NCBI GenBank assembly: GCA_944321165.1
Contig: CALUKE010000009.1
Span: forward strand, 1 to 64,000
Direction of reading: 5' to 3'
DNA: 64,000 nt
DNA from: an uncultured Odoribacter sp.
GTDB taxonomy: Bacteria > Bacteroidota > Bacteroidia > Bacteroidales > Marinifilaceae
Shown piece by piece: positions 19,664-28,111 of the stretch. The notes beneath the pieces are model-generated. The model searched no databases, was not told where the DNA came from, and saw nothing but the letters and a program-made list of their open reading frames with translations. Both the position numbers and the translations under genes were made by a program. Within the stretch, counting starts at the first letter, position 1, and every line of letters begins with the position of its first letter.

Positions 19664-20764
19664 CTAAGAAATAAGGATCTGTTCTACCGGTTGTACGTCG
19701 GTCTTATCCAGCGGATGCGACTGATAGCTGACCTTGGAAAAATCGATGGTCTTCAAATCAATGCAACGGATCGTATTGTTATAGGAAGTTTTGTAATACA
19801 GCTTACGATTGCTCAAATCGATTGCCGATGTCCACTGTGTGGCACTCGGTATATCGGGCACTTCTCCAGCTGTATGCTCAATACCAATGGGTATATCAAA
19901 ATTATTCAAAATATGAAAACATTGCAATATCGTTTCAAAAGCAGTTTTACAAACCGGAGCTGTCGCCCGATAAAAAGCCACCCGCACAAAACGCGAAGGA
20001 GGAGTCACATCTCCCGGAATTCCCAAAAAACCAGCACCGGCACCGAAAGCCGTCAGTGTAACATCACCCAGTGAATGTGAAGCCACTGCCCCGGGGAAAA
20101 GATTGACGTAATTGTTCAGATTGGCAAGATGCCAGGGAAAGCCCGGAGCATTTGTCAATACCCCGACTTTATTTTCATAGATATGAATCTCGCCGTCAAT
20201 GATTTCCAACACCACCTGCCGACCGGTCGTATCTCCGATACGCCAATGCACCGAAGAAGAAGAACCTCCTATTTCCAGACCGATAATCCGGATGTCATCC
20301 AAGCTTTTTTCCACTTCCTGTACGGTAGCACATTGTGTCAACATCCAGGCCACCAGTTGCAAATCGTTTACTGTCCGGGCTTTTTCCCGAGCCTCATACT
20401 TCTGATAACTGCCATAGTGAGGAAAATAAAACAAACCGGCAGACAAACCGGCTTCATTGATTCCCTCCGCAATAAACTCTTTTTGTACAACCGCCAGACC
20501 AACCACACCGTATTTCGCCTTGAAAGTCATACCGTTCTTTCCCTCCGGTGTATAAGAAGTTTGCAATTGTCCGCGGGGAATAATCACATACTCGCTCGGC
20601 AACCGACTTTCTCCCCATTCAATCGTACGAGCCTGGATATAAGCACTGTCTCCAGACCAAAAAGAAATCCCCGTACAAGCATAGCCAGCTTTTCCCAATA
20701 GCATCGACAGGACAAAAAACAGGCTCGTTATTCTCATTACTCTTATTACAAAACTTTTCATCAT
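19664..20764 (-). CDS. Choloylglycine hydrolase / penicillin V acylase family protein
   Basis: A 366-residue Ntn-hydrolase with a signal peptide (hydrophobic 12-28, AYA before C30). Cleavage would expose Cys30 as the catalytic N-terminal nucleophile. Further matches are ARTIEWG (the Arg and acidic residue near the active site), LTNAPGFPWHLANLNNY with the conserved Asn, and SRFVRVAF with the conserved Arg. The family hydrolyses amide bonds of conjugated bile salts or penicillin V. RTxEW in place of RTxDW places it in a branch different from classical Gram-positive bile salt hydrolases. Bile salt hydrolysis is plausible but not shown. It stands alone on the minus strand. Confidence 0.87.
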   Translation of the reverse strand: MMKSFVIRVMRITSLFFVLSMLLGKAGYACTGISFWSGDSAYIQARTIEWGESRLPSEYVIIPRGQLQTSYTPEGKNGMTFKAKYGVVGLAVVQKEFIAEGINEAGLSAGLFYFPHYGSYQKYEAREKARTVNDLQLVAWMLTQCATVQEVEKSLDDIRIIGLEIGGSSSSVHWRIGDTTGRQVVLEIIDGEIHIYENKVGVLTNAPGFPWHLANLNNYVNLFPGAVASHSLGDVTLTAFGAGAGFLGIPGDVTPPSRFVRVAFYRATAPVCKTAFETILQCFHILNNFDIPIGIEHTAGEVPDIPSATQWTSAIDLSNRKLYYKTSYNNTIRCIDLKTIDFSKVSYQSHPLDKTDVQPVEQILIS

Positions 20765-20942
20765 TCCATGTCTTATTTAAATTATACCTCAGTCTTACGA
20801 AAATAAAATGAATTGGTTCTCATTCATAAAGTAATTTTATCATTTTATAAAAAAATACACCCTGCAATAGATTTTAAACAAATATACAATATTATTTCAA
20901 AGGAGAATTGCTTTCTTTGTATTTAAATAAAAGAATAATCGC

Positions 20943-21833
20943 ATGAAATTTTTGTTCAGTCTGTTATTATTTACCTTTACGCTATCCACATACGGGCAGA
21001 AAACATTGGCCAAACAATTGCAAGCACTGATCCGTGACCACCAGGCTGTCGTCGGTATTGCCGTATCTTATGAAGGAAAATTCCTTGCCACTGTCAATAA
21101 TACAAAAGGATATCCCATGATGAGTACATTCAAGTTTCCATTAGCCATAAGCGTTCTACAAAAGTTAGAACAGGAAAAACTTCCGTTGGAAACAGAACTC
21201 TTCATTTCCTCTTCGGACCTGCATCCCAACACATACAGTCCCTTGAGGGATCGGTATCCGACAGGCGATATCCGACTGTCTATCAGCGAACTGCTGAAAT
21301 ATACCATCGTCCTGAGCGATAACAATGCCTGCGATATTCTGCTACAATATGTCGGCGGACCGGAAACGGTACAACACGACCTCCGGCAGTGGGGAATTCA
21401 GGACATGCAAATTATTGCAACAGAAGATCAGATGCATCAAACCGGAGACCCGTATCTCAACCATACCCGTCCGTCAGCGGCCGTCCGCCTCTTGGATCTG
21501 TTCATATCCAGACAACTGCTCTCTCCCGTCTATCACGATTTTCTCGAAAAAACCATGATAGCAACAACAACCGGAGCAGACAAACTGAAAGGCCTGCTGC
21601 CTGAAAAAACGGTCGTCGGACACAAAACAGGCAGCTCAGACCGTAGCAGCTCCGGCATAAAATTCGGAGACAACGACATGGGATTCGTCTATCTGCCCAA
21701 TGGAAAGCGATACACGATCGCCGTCTTCATCATGGATTCTTCAGAAAGTGACCCAGAAAATGCCCGCCTGATTGCCCGCATATCTCAAACAGTCTATGAC
21801 TATTGCCTTCATAACACAGAAGAAATCAAATGA
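20943..21833 (+). CDS. Class A beta-lactamase (subclass A2-like)
   Basis: A 296-residue periplasmic serine beta-lactamase with a signal peptide (hydrophobic 2-15, ending near YGQ). Active-site motifs are S61-T-F-K64, SDN at 125-127, E161 as the likely omega-loop general base, and KTG at 228-230. The length and motif context resemble CblA/CepA/CfxA-type enzymes of Bacteroidota. No mobile element flanks it, so it looks chromosomal. Its stop overlaps the start of the downstream permease gene (ATGA), implying translational coupling. Which beta-lactams it hydrolyses cannot be told. Confidence 0.92.
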   Translation: MKFLFSLLLFTFTLSTYGQKTLAKQLQALIRDHQAVVGIAVSYEGKFLATVNNTKGYPMMSTFKFPLAISVLQKLEQEKLPLETELFISSSDLHPNTYSPLRDRYPTGDIRLSISELLKYTIVLSDNNACDILLQYVGGPETVQHDLRQWGIQDMQIIATEDQMHQTGDPYLNHTRPSAAVRLLDLFISRQLLSPVYHDFLEKTMIATTTGADKLKGLLPEKTVVGHKTGSSDRSSSGIKFGDNDMGFVYLPNGKRYTIAVFIMDSSESDPENARLIARISQTVYDYCLHNTEEIK

Positions 21834-22717
21834 AAGAAGCATTTTTTAAATTGCATTTGTCTGTATTACTGGCAGGAGCCACCGGTATATTCGGCCGACT
21901 GATCACCTTGAACGAAGGCTTGCTGGTCTGGTATCGGCTGCTGTTCGCCGCCTTGCTGTTCTGCCTGTTGCTAAGTCTGCAGAAAAAATTCCCGATCATC
22001 CCCTGGAAAGAAATTTTTCGCATTGGAGGCATTGGCGGTCTGCTGGGACTCCATTGGGTATTTTTTTACGGCAGTATCAAGGCATCCAATATCTCTGTCG
22101 GTGTCATCTGCTTCTCACTGGTCAGTTTTTTTACAGCCATTTTAGAACCCTGGATCAACCGGCATCGAATTGTCTTCCGGGAAATACTGTTCAGTTTGCT
22201 CTCCGTAGCAGGTATTATCCTGATTTTCCAACTCGACACCCGCTATCGTCAGGGAATTATCCTCGGAGTCATCTCTTCTGCACTGGCTGCACTATTTACC
22301 ATTACCAACAAGAGAAGTGCCGCCAACCACCCCACTCATACGATGTTATTGTACGAAATGCTCGGAGGATTCAGTTGTCTGACCCTTCTTCTCCCTGTTT
22401 ATCTTCTCTTTTTCCCCGTAAAAACCATCTGGCCGAATCCGGTAGATCTAACCTATCTCCTGCTGTTATCCTCCATTTGTACGGTCGGCTTATATCTGCT
22501 CCAAATACAGGTATTAAAAGCCATCTCAGCCTTCACGGTCAATTTAACCTACAACCTTGAACCGATTTACAGCATTATTTTGGCGATGCTTTTTTTTCAC
22601 GAAGGCAGAGAATTGAACGGAGCCTTCTATCTGGGATTGGGACTGATCCTCTCTTCTGTTATCCTGCAGACTTTTCAGGTGTTTTTCCAGTCGTCCGAAA
22701 TCAATTCTCCAGAGTAA
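21830..22717 (+). CDS. EamA/DMT family permease
   Basis: A 295-residue inner-membrane protein with about ten hydrophobic helices in two EamA repeats, typical of drug/metabolite transporters that export amino acids or other small metabolites. The second repeat ends with NLTYNLEPIYSIILAMLFFHE, a common EamA signature (about 237-257). The start overlaps the beta-lactamase stop by 4 bp. Its 3' end overlaps the end of mutY on the other strand by 17 bp. The substrate is unknown. Confidence 0.87.
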   Translation: MKEAFFKLHLSVLLAGATGIFGRLITLNEGLLVWYRLLFAALLFCLLLSLQKKFPIIPWKEIFRIGGIGGLLGLHWVFFYGSIKASNISVGVICFSLVSFFTAILEPWINRHRIVFREILFSLLSVAGIILIFQLDTRYRQGIILGVISSALAALFTITNKRSAANHPTHTMLLYEMLGGFSCLTLLLPVYLLFFPVKTIWPNPVDLTYLLLLSSICTVGLYLLQIQVLKAISAFTVNLTYNLEPIYSIILAMLFFHEGRELNGAFYLGLGLILSSVILQTFQVFFQSSEINSPE

Positions 22718-23804
22718 AGTTCAATTGCCCCTCATCATTCGTTTTCTCCCGATACAACTCAATCAAACGGGAGACAGCGTATTTTTCCAGATCCACATCG
22801 GTCACCTGCAAATAGCCATTCATCGCTTCGGTAAAATGCTCCACTTCGATTTCATAAAAACAGGCATGAATGATCCGATGCGATAACACATGCTTCGGCA
22901 TCCGACAGACATGAAGGATCTGGATCCTTCCAGCTCCCTCCAGCAATTGCCGCCAGGCCTCTGTCTGCTGTAATTCTCCCAGATCAAACGGACGTTCTGT
23001 TTCAATCAGCGGATATTCATACAAATTCCGCCAAATGTCCTTGGCTTCCCGTCTGGACAAAAGCGTTACCCCCCGGCAGCGAATATGCAAATAATGAAAA
23101 TAACGGGATTTCACAACAGTCTTTCCGATTTTTACCGGGAAACGCTCTACCCCACCGGCAGTCTTTGCCATACAACGATCCAGCAAAGGACAGGAGGAAC
23201 AATCGGGCGACTGAGGGGTACATTGCAAAGCCCCGAAATCCATGATCGCCTGATTATACAGATCCGGACGTCGACGATCCAGCAACAGCTGTGCCAATTC
23301 CGCGAACTCTCTTTTACCGGTCGTACTGTCGATAGGTGTATCGATGGCAAACAAACGGGCCAATACCCGATAGACATTTCCGTCGACAACCGCATAAGGC
23401 AAACCCCAGGCAAAAGAACAGATAGCTGCCGCCGTATATTCACCAATTCCTTTCAACCCCAATATTTCCGCATAAGTATGGGGAAATTCTCCTCCATATT
23501 TCAATACAATCTCCTTGGCCGCAGCATGCAAATGACGTGCCCGACTGTAATATCCCAACCCCTGCCAGTATCTCATCACCTCATCTTCACCCGCTGCCGC
23601 CAAAAGCGAGACTTCCGGGAAACGCTCCATAAAACGGTTGAAATATTCCAATCCCTGCACGACCCGGGTCTGCTGCAGAATAATTTCCGAAACCCAGATC
23701 CGGTAAGGATCCTTTGTTTCCCGCCATGGCAATTCCCGCTTATTTTGTGCATACCAGCGAATCAACAACTCTGCGATTTCCGTATGCATACCCGGCTCAT
23801 TCAT
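22701..23804 (-). CDS. mutY: A/G-specific adenine glycosylase
   Basis: A 367-residue base-excision repair enzyme removing adenine mispaired with 8-oxoguanine. The catalytic Glu is in SEIILQQTRV (E40), a helix-hairpin-helix GLKGIGEYTAAAI lies at 116-128, and the catalytic Asp is D141 in VVDGNVYRV. A [4Fe-4S] cluster motif uses C195, C202, C205 and C211. The C-terminal NUDIX-like domain (about 225-360) recognises 8-oxoG. The start overlaps the end of the ybaK-like gene by 8 bp, so the pair should be cotranscribed. Confidence 0.95.
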   Translation of the reverse strand: MNEPGMHTEIAELLIRWYAQNKRELPWRETKDPYRIWVSEIILQQTRVVQGLEYFNRFMERFPEVSLLAAAGEDEVMRYWQGLGYYSRARHLHAAAKEIVLKYGGEFPHTYAEILGLKGIGEYTAAAICSFAWGLPYAVVDGNVYRVLARLFAIDTPIDSTTGKREFAELAQLLLDRRRPDLYNQAIMDFGALQCTPQSPDCSSCPLLDRCMAKTAGGVERFPVKIGKTVVKSRYFHYLHIRCRGVTLLSRREAKDIWRNLYEYPLIETERPFDLGELQQTEAWRQLLEGAGRIQILHVCRMPKHVLSHRIIHACFYEIEVEHFTEAMNGYLQVTDVDLEKYAVSRLIELYREKTNDEGQLNFTLEN

Positions 23805-24279
23805 GAATCAGCGGTATTACCTCCGCCCCGACGTATTTCACTAAATCGGCAGGAGCAATCTTGATCTGCAATCCCCTCATCCCGGCACTGACATAAATAT
23901 ATGGAAAATCCATACAGGAAACATGAATAAAAGTCGGAAAAGGCTTTTTCATTCCGATTGGCGAACATCCGCCCCGAATATAACCGGTTGTCGGCAACAA
24001 CTCCTTCATATGAATCATCTCGGCATTCTTATTTCCCGAAGCCTTCGCCGCCAGTTTCAAGTCGACTTCTGCATCCCCGGGAACGACACAAACAAAAAAG
24101 CCGTTTTTATCCCCTCGCAAAACCAAAGTTTTGAATACCTGTGCAATATCCTCTCCCAACTTTTCTGCGACATGAGTAGCCGCCAAATGTTCTTCGTCCA
24201 CTGCATAAGGCACCAGTTCATACGCAATCTTTGCTTTATCGAGCAAACGGGCCGCATTGGTTTTATTTATCTTCGTCAT
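23797..24279 (-). CDS. ybaK: Cys-tRNA(Pro)/Cys-tRNA(Cys) deacylase YbaK
   Basis: A 160-residue YbaK/EbsC-type editing protein that hydrolyses misacylated Cys-tRNA(Pro). Family marks are TNAARLLDKAKI at the N-terminus, VFKTLVL (about 39-45), the central lysine-rich aminoacyl pocket and GCSPIG (about 109-114). The ATG at 24279 is chosen; a TTG at 24306 opens the frame but is less likely. It precedes mutY with an 8-bp overlap. Confidence 0.9.
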   Translation of the reverse strand: MTKINKTNAARLLDKAKIAYELVPYAVDEEHLAATHVAEKLGEDIAQVFKTLVLRGDKNGFFVCVVPGDAEVDLKLAAKASGNKNAEMIHMKELLPTTGYIRGGCSPIGMKKPFPTFIHVSCMDFPYIYVSAGMRGLQIKIAPADLVKYVGAEVIPLIHE

Positions 24280-24328
24280 GCTGTTCTTTTCATTATCCGA
24301 GAACAAACGTTCTCACATTTCGAATTCA

Positions 24329-24336
24329 CAAAAATA
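24329..24336 (-). promoter_or_regulatory. -7 element for ybaK-mutY
   Basis: TATTTTTG on the minus strand matches TAnnTTTG exactly, 49 bp upstream of the ybaK ATG. Confidence 0.5.
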
Positions 24337-24368
24337 GAATTTATTTCGCCGAATTCAAAGATGTCCCC

Positions 24369-24376
24369 TATCTTTG
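24369..24376 (+). promoter_or_regulatory. -7 element for the chromate transporter pair
   Basis: TATCTTTG matches TAnnTTTG exactly, 22 bp upstream of the ATG at 24399. It rules out the longer frame starting at 24231. Confidence 0.55.
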
Positions 24377-24398
24377 CGATATCCTAAAACTCAAAAAT

Positions 24399-24947
24399 AT
24401 GTACTGGACACTATTTCTGACATTCGTAAAAATCGGCATGTTCACGATCGGCGGAGGGTATGCCATGTTGCCGTTGATCGAACGGGAAGTCGTCAACCGA
24501 AAATGGCTGGAGAAACAAGAGTTCATGGATTTGTTCGCAATGGCTCAATCCTTGCCGGGAATTTTTGCTGTCAATATTTCTATTTTCGTCGGTTACAAAC
24601 TAAAAAAGATCAAAGGGAGCCTGCTCTGTGCTTGCGGCACCATTCTCCCCTCTTTCTGCATCATATTGGCCATCGCCCTATTTTTCAATCACTTTCAAGA
24701 TAACGTCTGGGTGATGAAAATATTCAACGGCATCCGTCCGGCAGTCGTCGCCCTGATCGTGGTGCCCTGTATTTCCGCCGCCAGATCCCTGCATTTGAAA
24801 TGGAGCGAATTGATTCTTCCGGCCATCGGCACCCTTTTGATCTGGCAAGGAGGCATATCACCTGTTTATATCGTACTGGCCGGTATCATCGGCGGATTGG
24901 TATATACTTTCTGGATCAAAAAAGAGATAAAGAAAAAACAAGATTAA
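24399..24947 (+). CDS. Chromate transporter, first half (single-domain ChrA)
   Basis: A 182-residue membrane protein equal to one CHR domain. The family signature FTIGGGYAMLPLIEREVV lies at about 14-31 and is followed by five to six hydrophobic helices. Paired short ChrA proteins assemble into one transporter for chromate or a related oxyanion; in gut anaerobes the natural substrate is uncertain. The partner gene starts 24 bp downstream. Confidence 0.9.
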   Translation: MYWTLFLTFVKIGMFTIGGGYAMLPLIEREVVNRKWLEKQEFMDLFAMAQSLPGIFAVNISIFVGYKLKKIKGSLLCACGTILPSFCIILAIALFFNHFQDNVWVMKIFNGIRPAVVALIVVPCISAARSLHLKWSELILPAIGTLLIWQGGISPVYIVLAGIIGGLVYTFWIKKEIKKKQD

Positions 24948-24971
24948 AGTCACGATAAAACACTTTGAAAT

Positions 24972-25499
24972 ATGGTTTACTGGCAACTACTCCTGGTATA
25001 TTTAAAAATCGGAATCTTCGGATTCGGTGGCGGCTATGCCATGCTTTCCCTTATTCAATATGAAGTCGTCGACAAATACCAATGGCTCAGTTTACAGGAA
25101 TTTACAGATGTAGTCGCTATTTCTCAAATGACGCCCGGTCCTATCGGCATCAACAGTGCGACCTACATCGGTTATACCGCAACCGGTTCGATCTGGGGGT
25201 CCGTCATTGCAACCATAGCCGTTTGTCTGCCTTCTTTTTTGCTGGTAGTTCTGATTTCCTATTTCTTCAATAAGTTCAAAAACAACAAATACGTAGCCGC
25301 CGCATTTACAGGCCTGCGTCCCATGACGGTGGGACTGATCGGGGCGGCCGCCCTTTTGCTGATGAACAAGGAGAACTTTATCGATTATAAAAGTGTACTG
25401 ATTTTCATCGGGGCCTTCTGGCTCACCTGGAAATACAAAGTACACCCCATTTTGATGATTTGTCTGGCAGGGATCGCAGGCCTGATCATTTATTGGTAA
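24972..25499 (+). CDS. Chromate transporter, second half (single-domain ChrA)
   Basis: A 175-residue single CHR-domain membrane protein. FGFGGGYAMLSLIQYEVV (about 16-33) mirrors the signature in the preceding gene, and MTPGPIGINSATYIG (about 56-70) is the second family signature. It is expected to form a heterodimer with the upstream partner. The two share a promoter at 24369. Confidence 0.9.
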   Translation: MVYWQLLLVYLKIGIFGFGGGYAMLSLIQYEVVDKYQWLSLQEFTDVVAISQMTPGPIGINSATYIGYTATGSIWGSVIATIAVCLPSFLLVVLISYFFNKFKNNKYVAAAFTGLRPMTVGLIGAAALLLMNKENFIDYKSVLIFIGAFWLTWKYKVHPILMICLAGIAGLIIYW

Positions 25500-25609
25500 A
25501 TATCGAAAGATTCTGTGAAAGAAAAGTCAAATCTGTTAAATAATCTATCTACAGGTAAACCATCCATATCTGTTTTGGTCTGACATGATGTATTTAGGGC
25601 AAAAAACAT

Positions 25610-28108
25610 ATGGATAACAAAATTTTTATTTCAGCCGTATTATTTATATGGCTGTTATTGGGTGGGGAAATTCTCAAGGCCGATCCGACTCAGACATCAC
25701 CGGTAAAAACAGGCATCATTCAAGGAAGAATCATCGATGCTCAAAATCAGGAGCCGATGCAATTCGTCAACATCAGTGTACAAAAAACAGGGAGCGACAT
25801 GCCTCTAAAAGGAATGGTGACGGATGAAGACGGTGCGTTCAGCATTTCAAATCTGTCGGTCGGCAGCTATACCCTGACCGTTTCTTTCATTGGCTATAAA
25901 ACGATTACGAAAAATTTTGTGCTGTCGGCAGACAAACCGGGCATGAATTTCCGGACCCTGTCTTTGGAGGAAGACAGCCAGCTGCTCAACGAAGTGAAAG
26001 TAACCGGCCAGCGTTCACAAATGAAATTCGACATCGACAAGAAAGTGTTTAATGTCGCTCAGAATATTTCCTCCACCGGCGGAACGGCCAGTGACGTTCT
26101 TACCAATATCCCTTCGGTTGAAGTCGACAACGAAGGAGAAGTTTCCTTGCGGGGCAGCAGCGATGTCACCGTTTGGATCAACGGAAGAGCCTCCGGTCTG
26201 TCGGCCGACAACCGGGCTCAGATACTGGAACAGCTACCGGCCGAAACCATCGACCGCATAGAAGTGATTACCAATCCATCGGCCAAATTCAGTCCCGAAG
26301 GGACCTCCGGCATCATTAACATTGTCCTGAAAGAAGATCGCCGGGCCGGCTATTATGGAAGCCTGCAAGGCGGTGTCGACAGTCAGGGAGGCTGGAACGC
26401 CAGCGGTAACGTCAACTACAGCAGCAGCAAACTGGAAATGTATGCCGGTATCGGTTACCGCGATCGCCAAAGGGACGGCGGAGGTTTTTCAAAACGGACC
26501 AATATCGATGAGGCCGGAAACCCGGAATCCTTTCTCAACCAGGTTTCCGAAAACGAAAGCAAAGGGGGACAAACCTTCCTCCGGGGAGGCATCACCTGGC
26601 ATCTGACTTCGTCCGACCACCTGAACCTGGGGGCTTTCGGTATGTTCGGCGCCCGCAAACAGACAAACACCATTGAATATACCAGCGACATACCCGGTTC
26701 TTTCCTGACAAGCCAGCGTCTTTCCGATTCGAAAAACCCCATGCAGGGAGGCAATATCGAACTCGGATACAAACACGATTTCAACCCAAACAGCAACCTG
26801 GACATGGTGGTCTCCTGGAACACCTGGAACAGGGACCAGAAAAGCACCTATCTTCAAAATTCCGAATTTGAAGGGGGAAAAGCGACTCACAGTTACCAGT
26901 GGCAAAGAAACAACATGCAGTCCCGGAATTGGGAAATACAGGCCGACTATGTCAATTCATTCAACGAATTCAACAAAATCGAAGCCGGATACAAAGGCAC
27001 CTTCTCCCGGGAAGACAGCCCGGTCGAAACAGAAAGCGGAGAAAATGCCGAACAGGCCCGTCCCGACGAACAACTTTACAACCGCTTCTTCTACGACCGG
27101 AATATCCAGGCCGTATATGCCACTTATTCCGGTAGAATCGGACAATTTGGCTATCAAGCGGGATTACGGGGCGAATACTCGTACACCAGCACCCGTTCGC
27201 TGGCATACGGAGAGGAAAAACATGACGTTTCGCCCTACAAAGACGATTATTTCAGTCTGTTCCCCAGCGTATTCCTCACTTACAGTTTACCGGCACAGAA
27301 TGAGATCCAACTGAACTACAGCCGCCGGATCAACCGTCCCTGGGGCCACCAGCTGAATCCTTTTCTGAACATCACCGATTCAACCAATATCTCTTTTGGA
27401 AATCCCTATCTGGATCCGCAATATTCCAACTCAATGGAACTGAATTACATCAAAAACTGGGATTCACACATGCTTTCCGTATCCGTCTACTATCGCAATA
27501 CCAACGATGTCATCCAACGGATCAGCTATCTGGAAGACAATGTGATGAAAAGTACCTTTGAAAACGTATCCCAGAAACAGGCAGCCGGAGCCGAAATTGT
27601 AGGCAAGAACCACCTGTTTTCCATTTTGGATCTGACTTCAACCATTAATCTGTACTACAACAAACTGGATGGTTTCTCCTACCTGCCGGACGGAGCCGCA
27701 GAAGCCGTCACCGGAAAAAGCGATGAAAGTTTTTCCTGGAATGCCAAGCTCATTGCCAACTGGGCGCTTCCGGCCGATTTTTCATTGCAGTTGACCGGCA
27801 GCTACAACTCCCGCCAACTGATTGCCCAAGGATATCGAAAATCCAACTACAGTCTGGACGCCGGTATCCGCAAAACAATACTCGACCAGAAATTAAGCCT
27901 GAGCATCAACGGTCGGGATCTGTTCAACTCCCGAAAATGGAAAACCGAAACCAGCGGGACAGGATTCCGTCAATATGCCTCCAACTGGCGCGGCGGACGG
28001 ACGATCGGCTTCACGCTCACCTACAGTTTCGGAAACATGAAGGCGAAAAAAGAGAAGAATCGTCCGGAAAACTCCTCTATGATGAATGACGAAATGGACG
28101 ATTTTTAA
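25610..28108 (+). CDS. Outer membrane beta-barrel protein, TonB-dependent receptor family
   Basis: An 832-residue outer-membrane protein with a signal peptide (hydrophobic 7-19), a CarboxypepD-regulatory-like domain (about 36-120, beginning GIIQGRIIDAQNQEP), a plug domain (about 125-245, ending FSPEGTSGIINIVLKE) and a C-terminal barrel of the OMP_b-brl_3 type. This class lacks a SusD partner; here none is present and the flanking genes are unrelated. The ligand is unknown. The C-terminal tail after the last strand (about 810-832) is short and charged. Confidence 0.87.
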   Translation: MDNKIFISAVLFIWLLLGGEILKADPTQTSPVKTGIIQGRIIDAQNQEPMQFVNISVQKTGSDMPLKGMVTDEDGAFSISNLSVGSYTLTVSFIGYKTITKNFVLSADKPGMNFRTLSLEEDSQLLNEVKVTGQRSQMKFDIDKKVFNVAQNISSTGGTASDVLTNIPSVEVDNEGEVSLRGSSDVTVWINGRASGLSADNRAQILEQLPAETIDRIEVITNPSAKFSPEGTSGIINIVLKEDRRAGYYGSLQGGVDSQGGWNASGNVNYSSSKLEMYAGIGYRDRQRDGGGFSKRTNIDEAGNPESFLNQVSENESKGGQTFLRGGITWHLTSSDHLNLGAFGMFGARKQTNTIEYTSDIPGSFLTSQRLSDSKNPMQGGNIELGYKHDFNPNSNLDMVVSWNTWNRDQKSTYLQNSEFEGGKATHSYQWQRNNMQSRNWEIQADYVNSFNEFNKIEAGYKGTFSREDSPVETESGENAEQARPDEQLYNRFFYDRNIQAVYATYSGRIGQFGYQAGLRGEYSYTSTRSLAYGEEKHDVSPYKDDYFSLFPSVFLTYSLPAQNEIQLNYSRRINRPWGHQLNPFLNITDSTNISFGNPYLDPQYSNSMELNYIKNWDSHMLSVSVYYRNTNDVIQRISYLEDNVMKSTFENVSQKQAAGAEIVGKNHLFSILDLTSTINLYYNKLDGFSYLPDGAAEAVTGKSDESFSWNAKLIANWALPADFSLQLTGSYNSRQLIAQGYRKSNYSLDAGIRKTILDQKLSLSINGRDLFNSRKWKTETSGTGFRQYASNWRGGRTIGFTLTYSFGNMKAKKEKNRPENSSMMNDEMDDF

Positions 28109-28111
28109 CGC

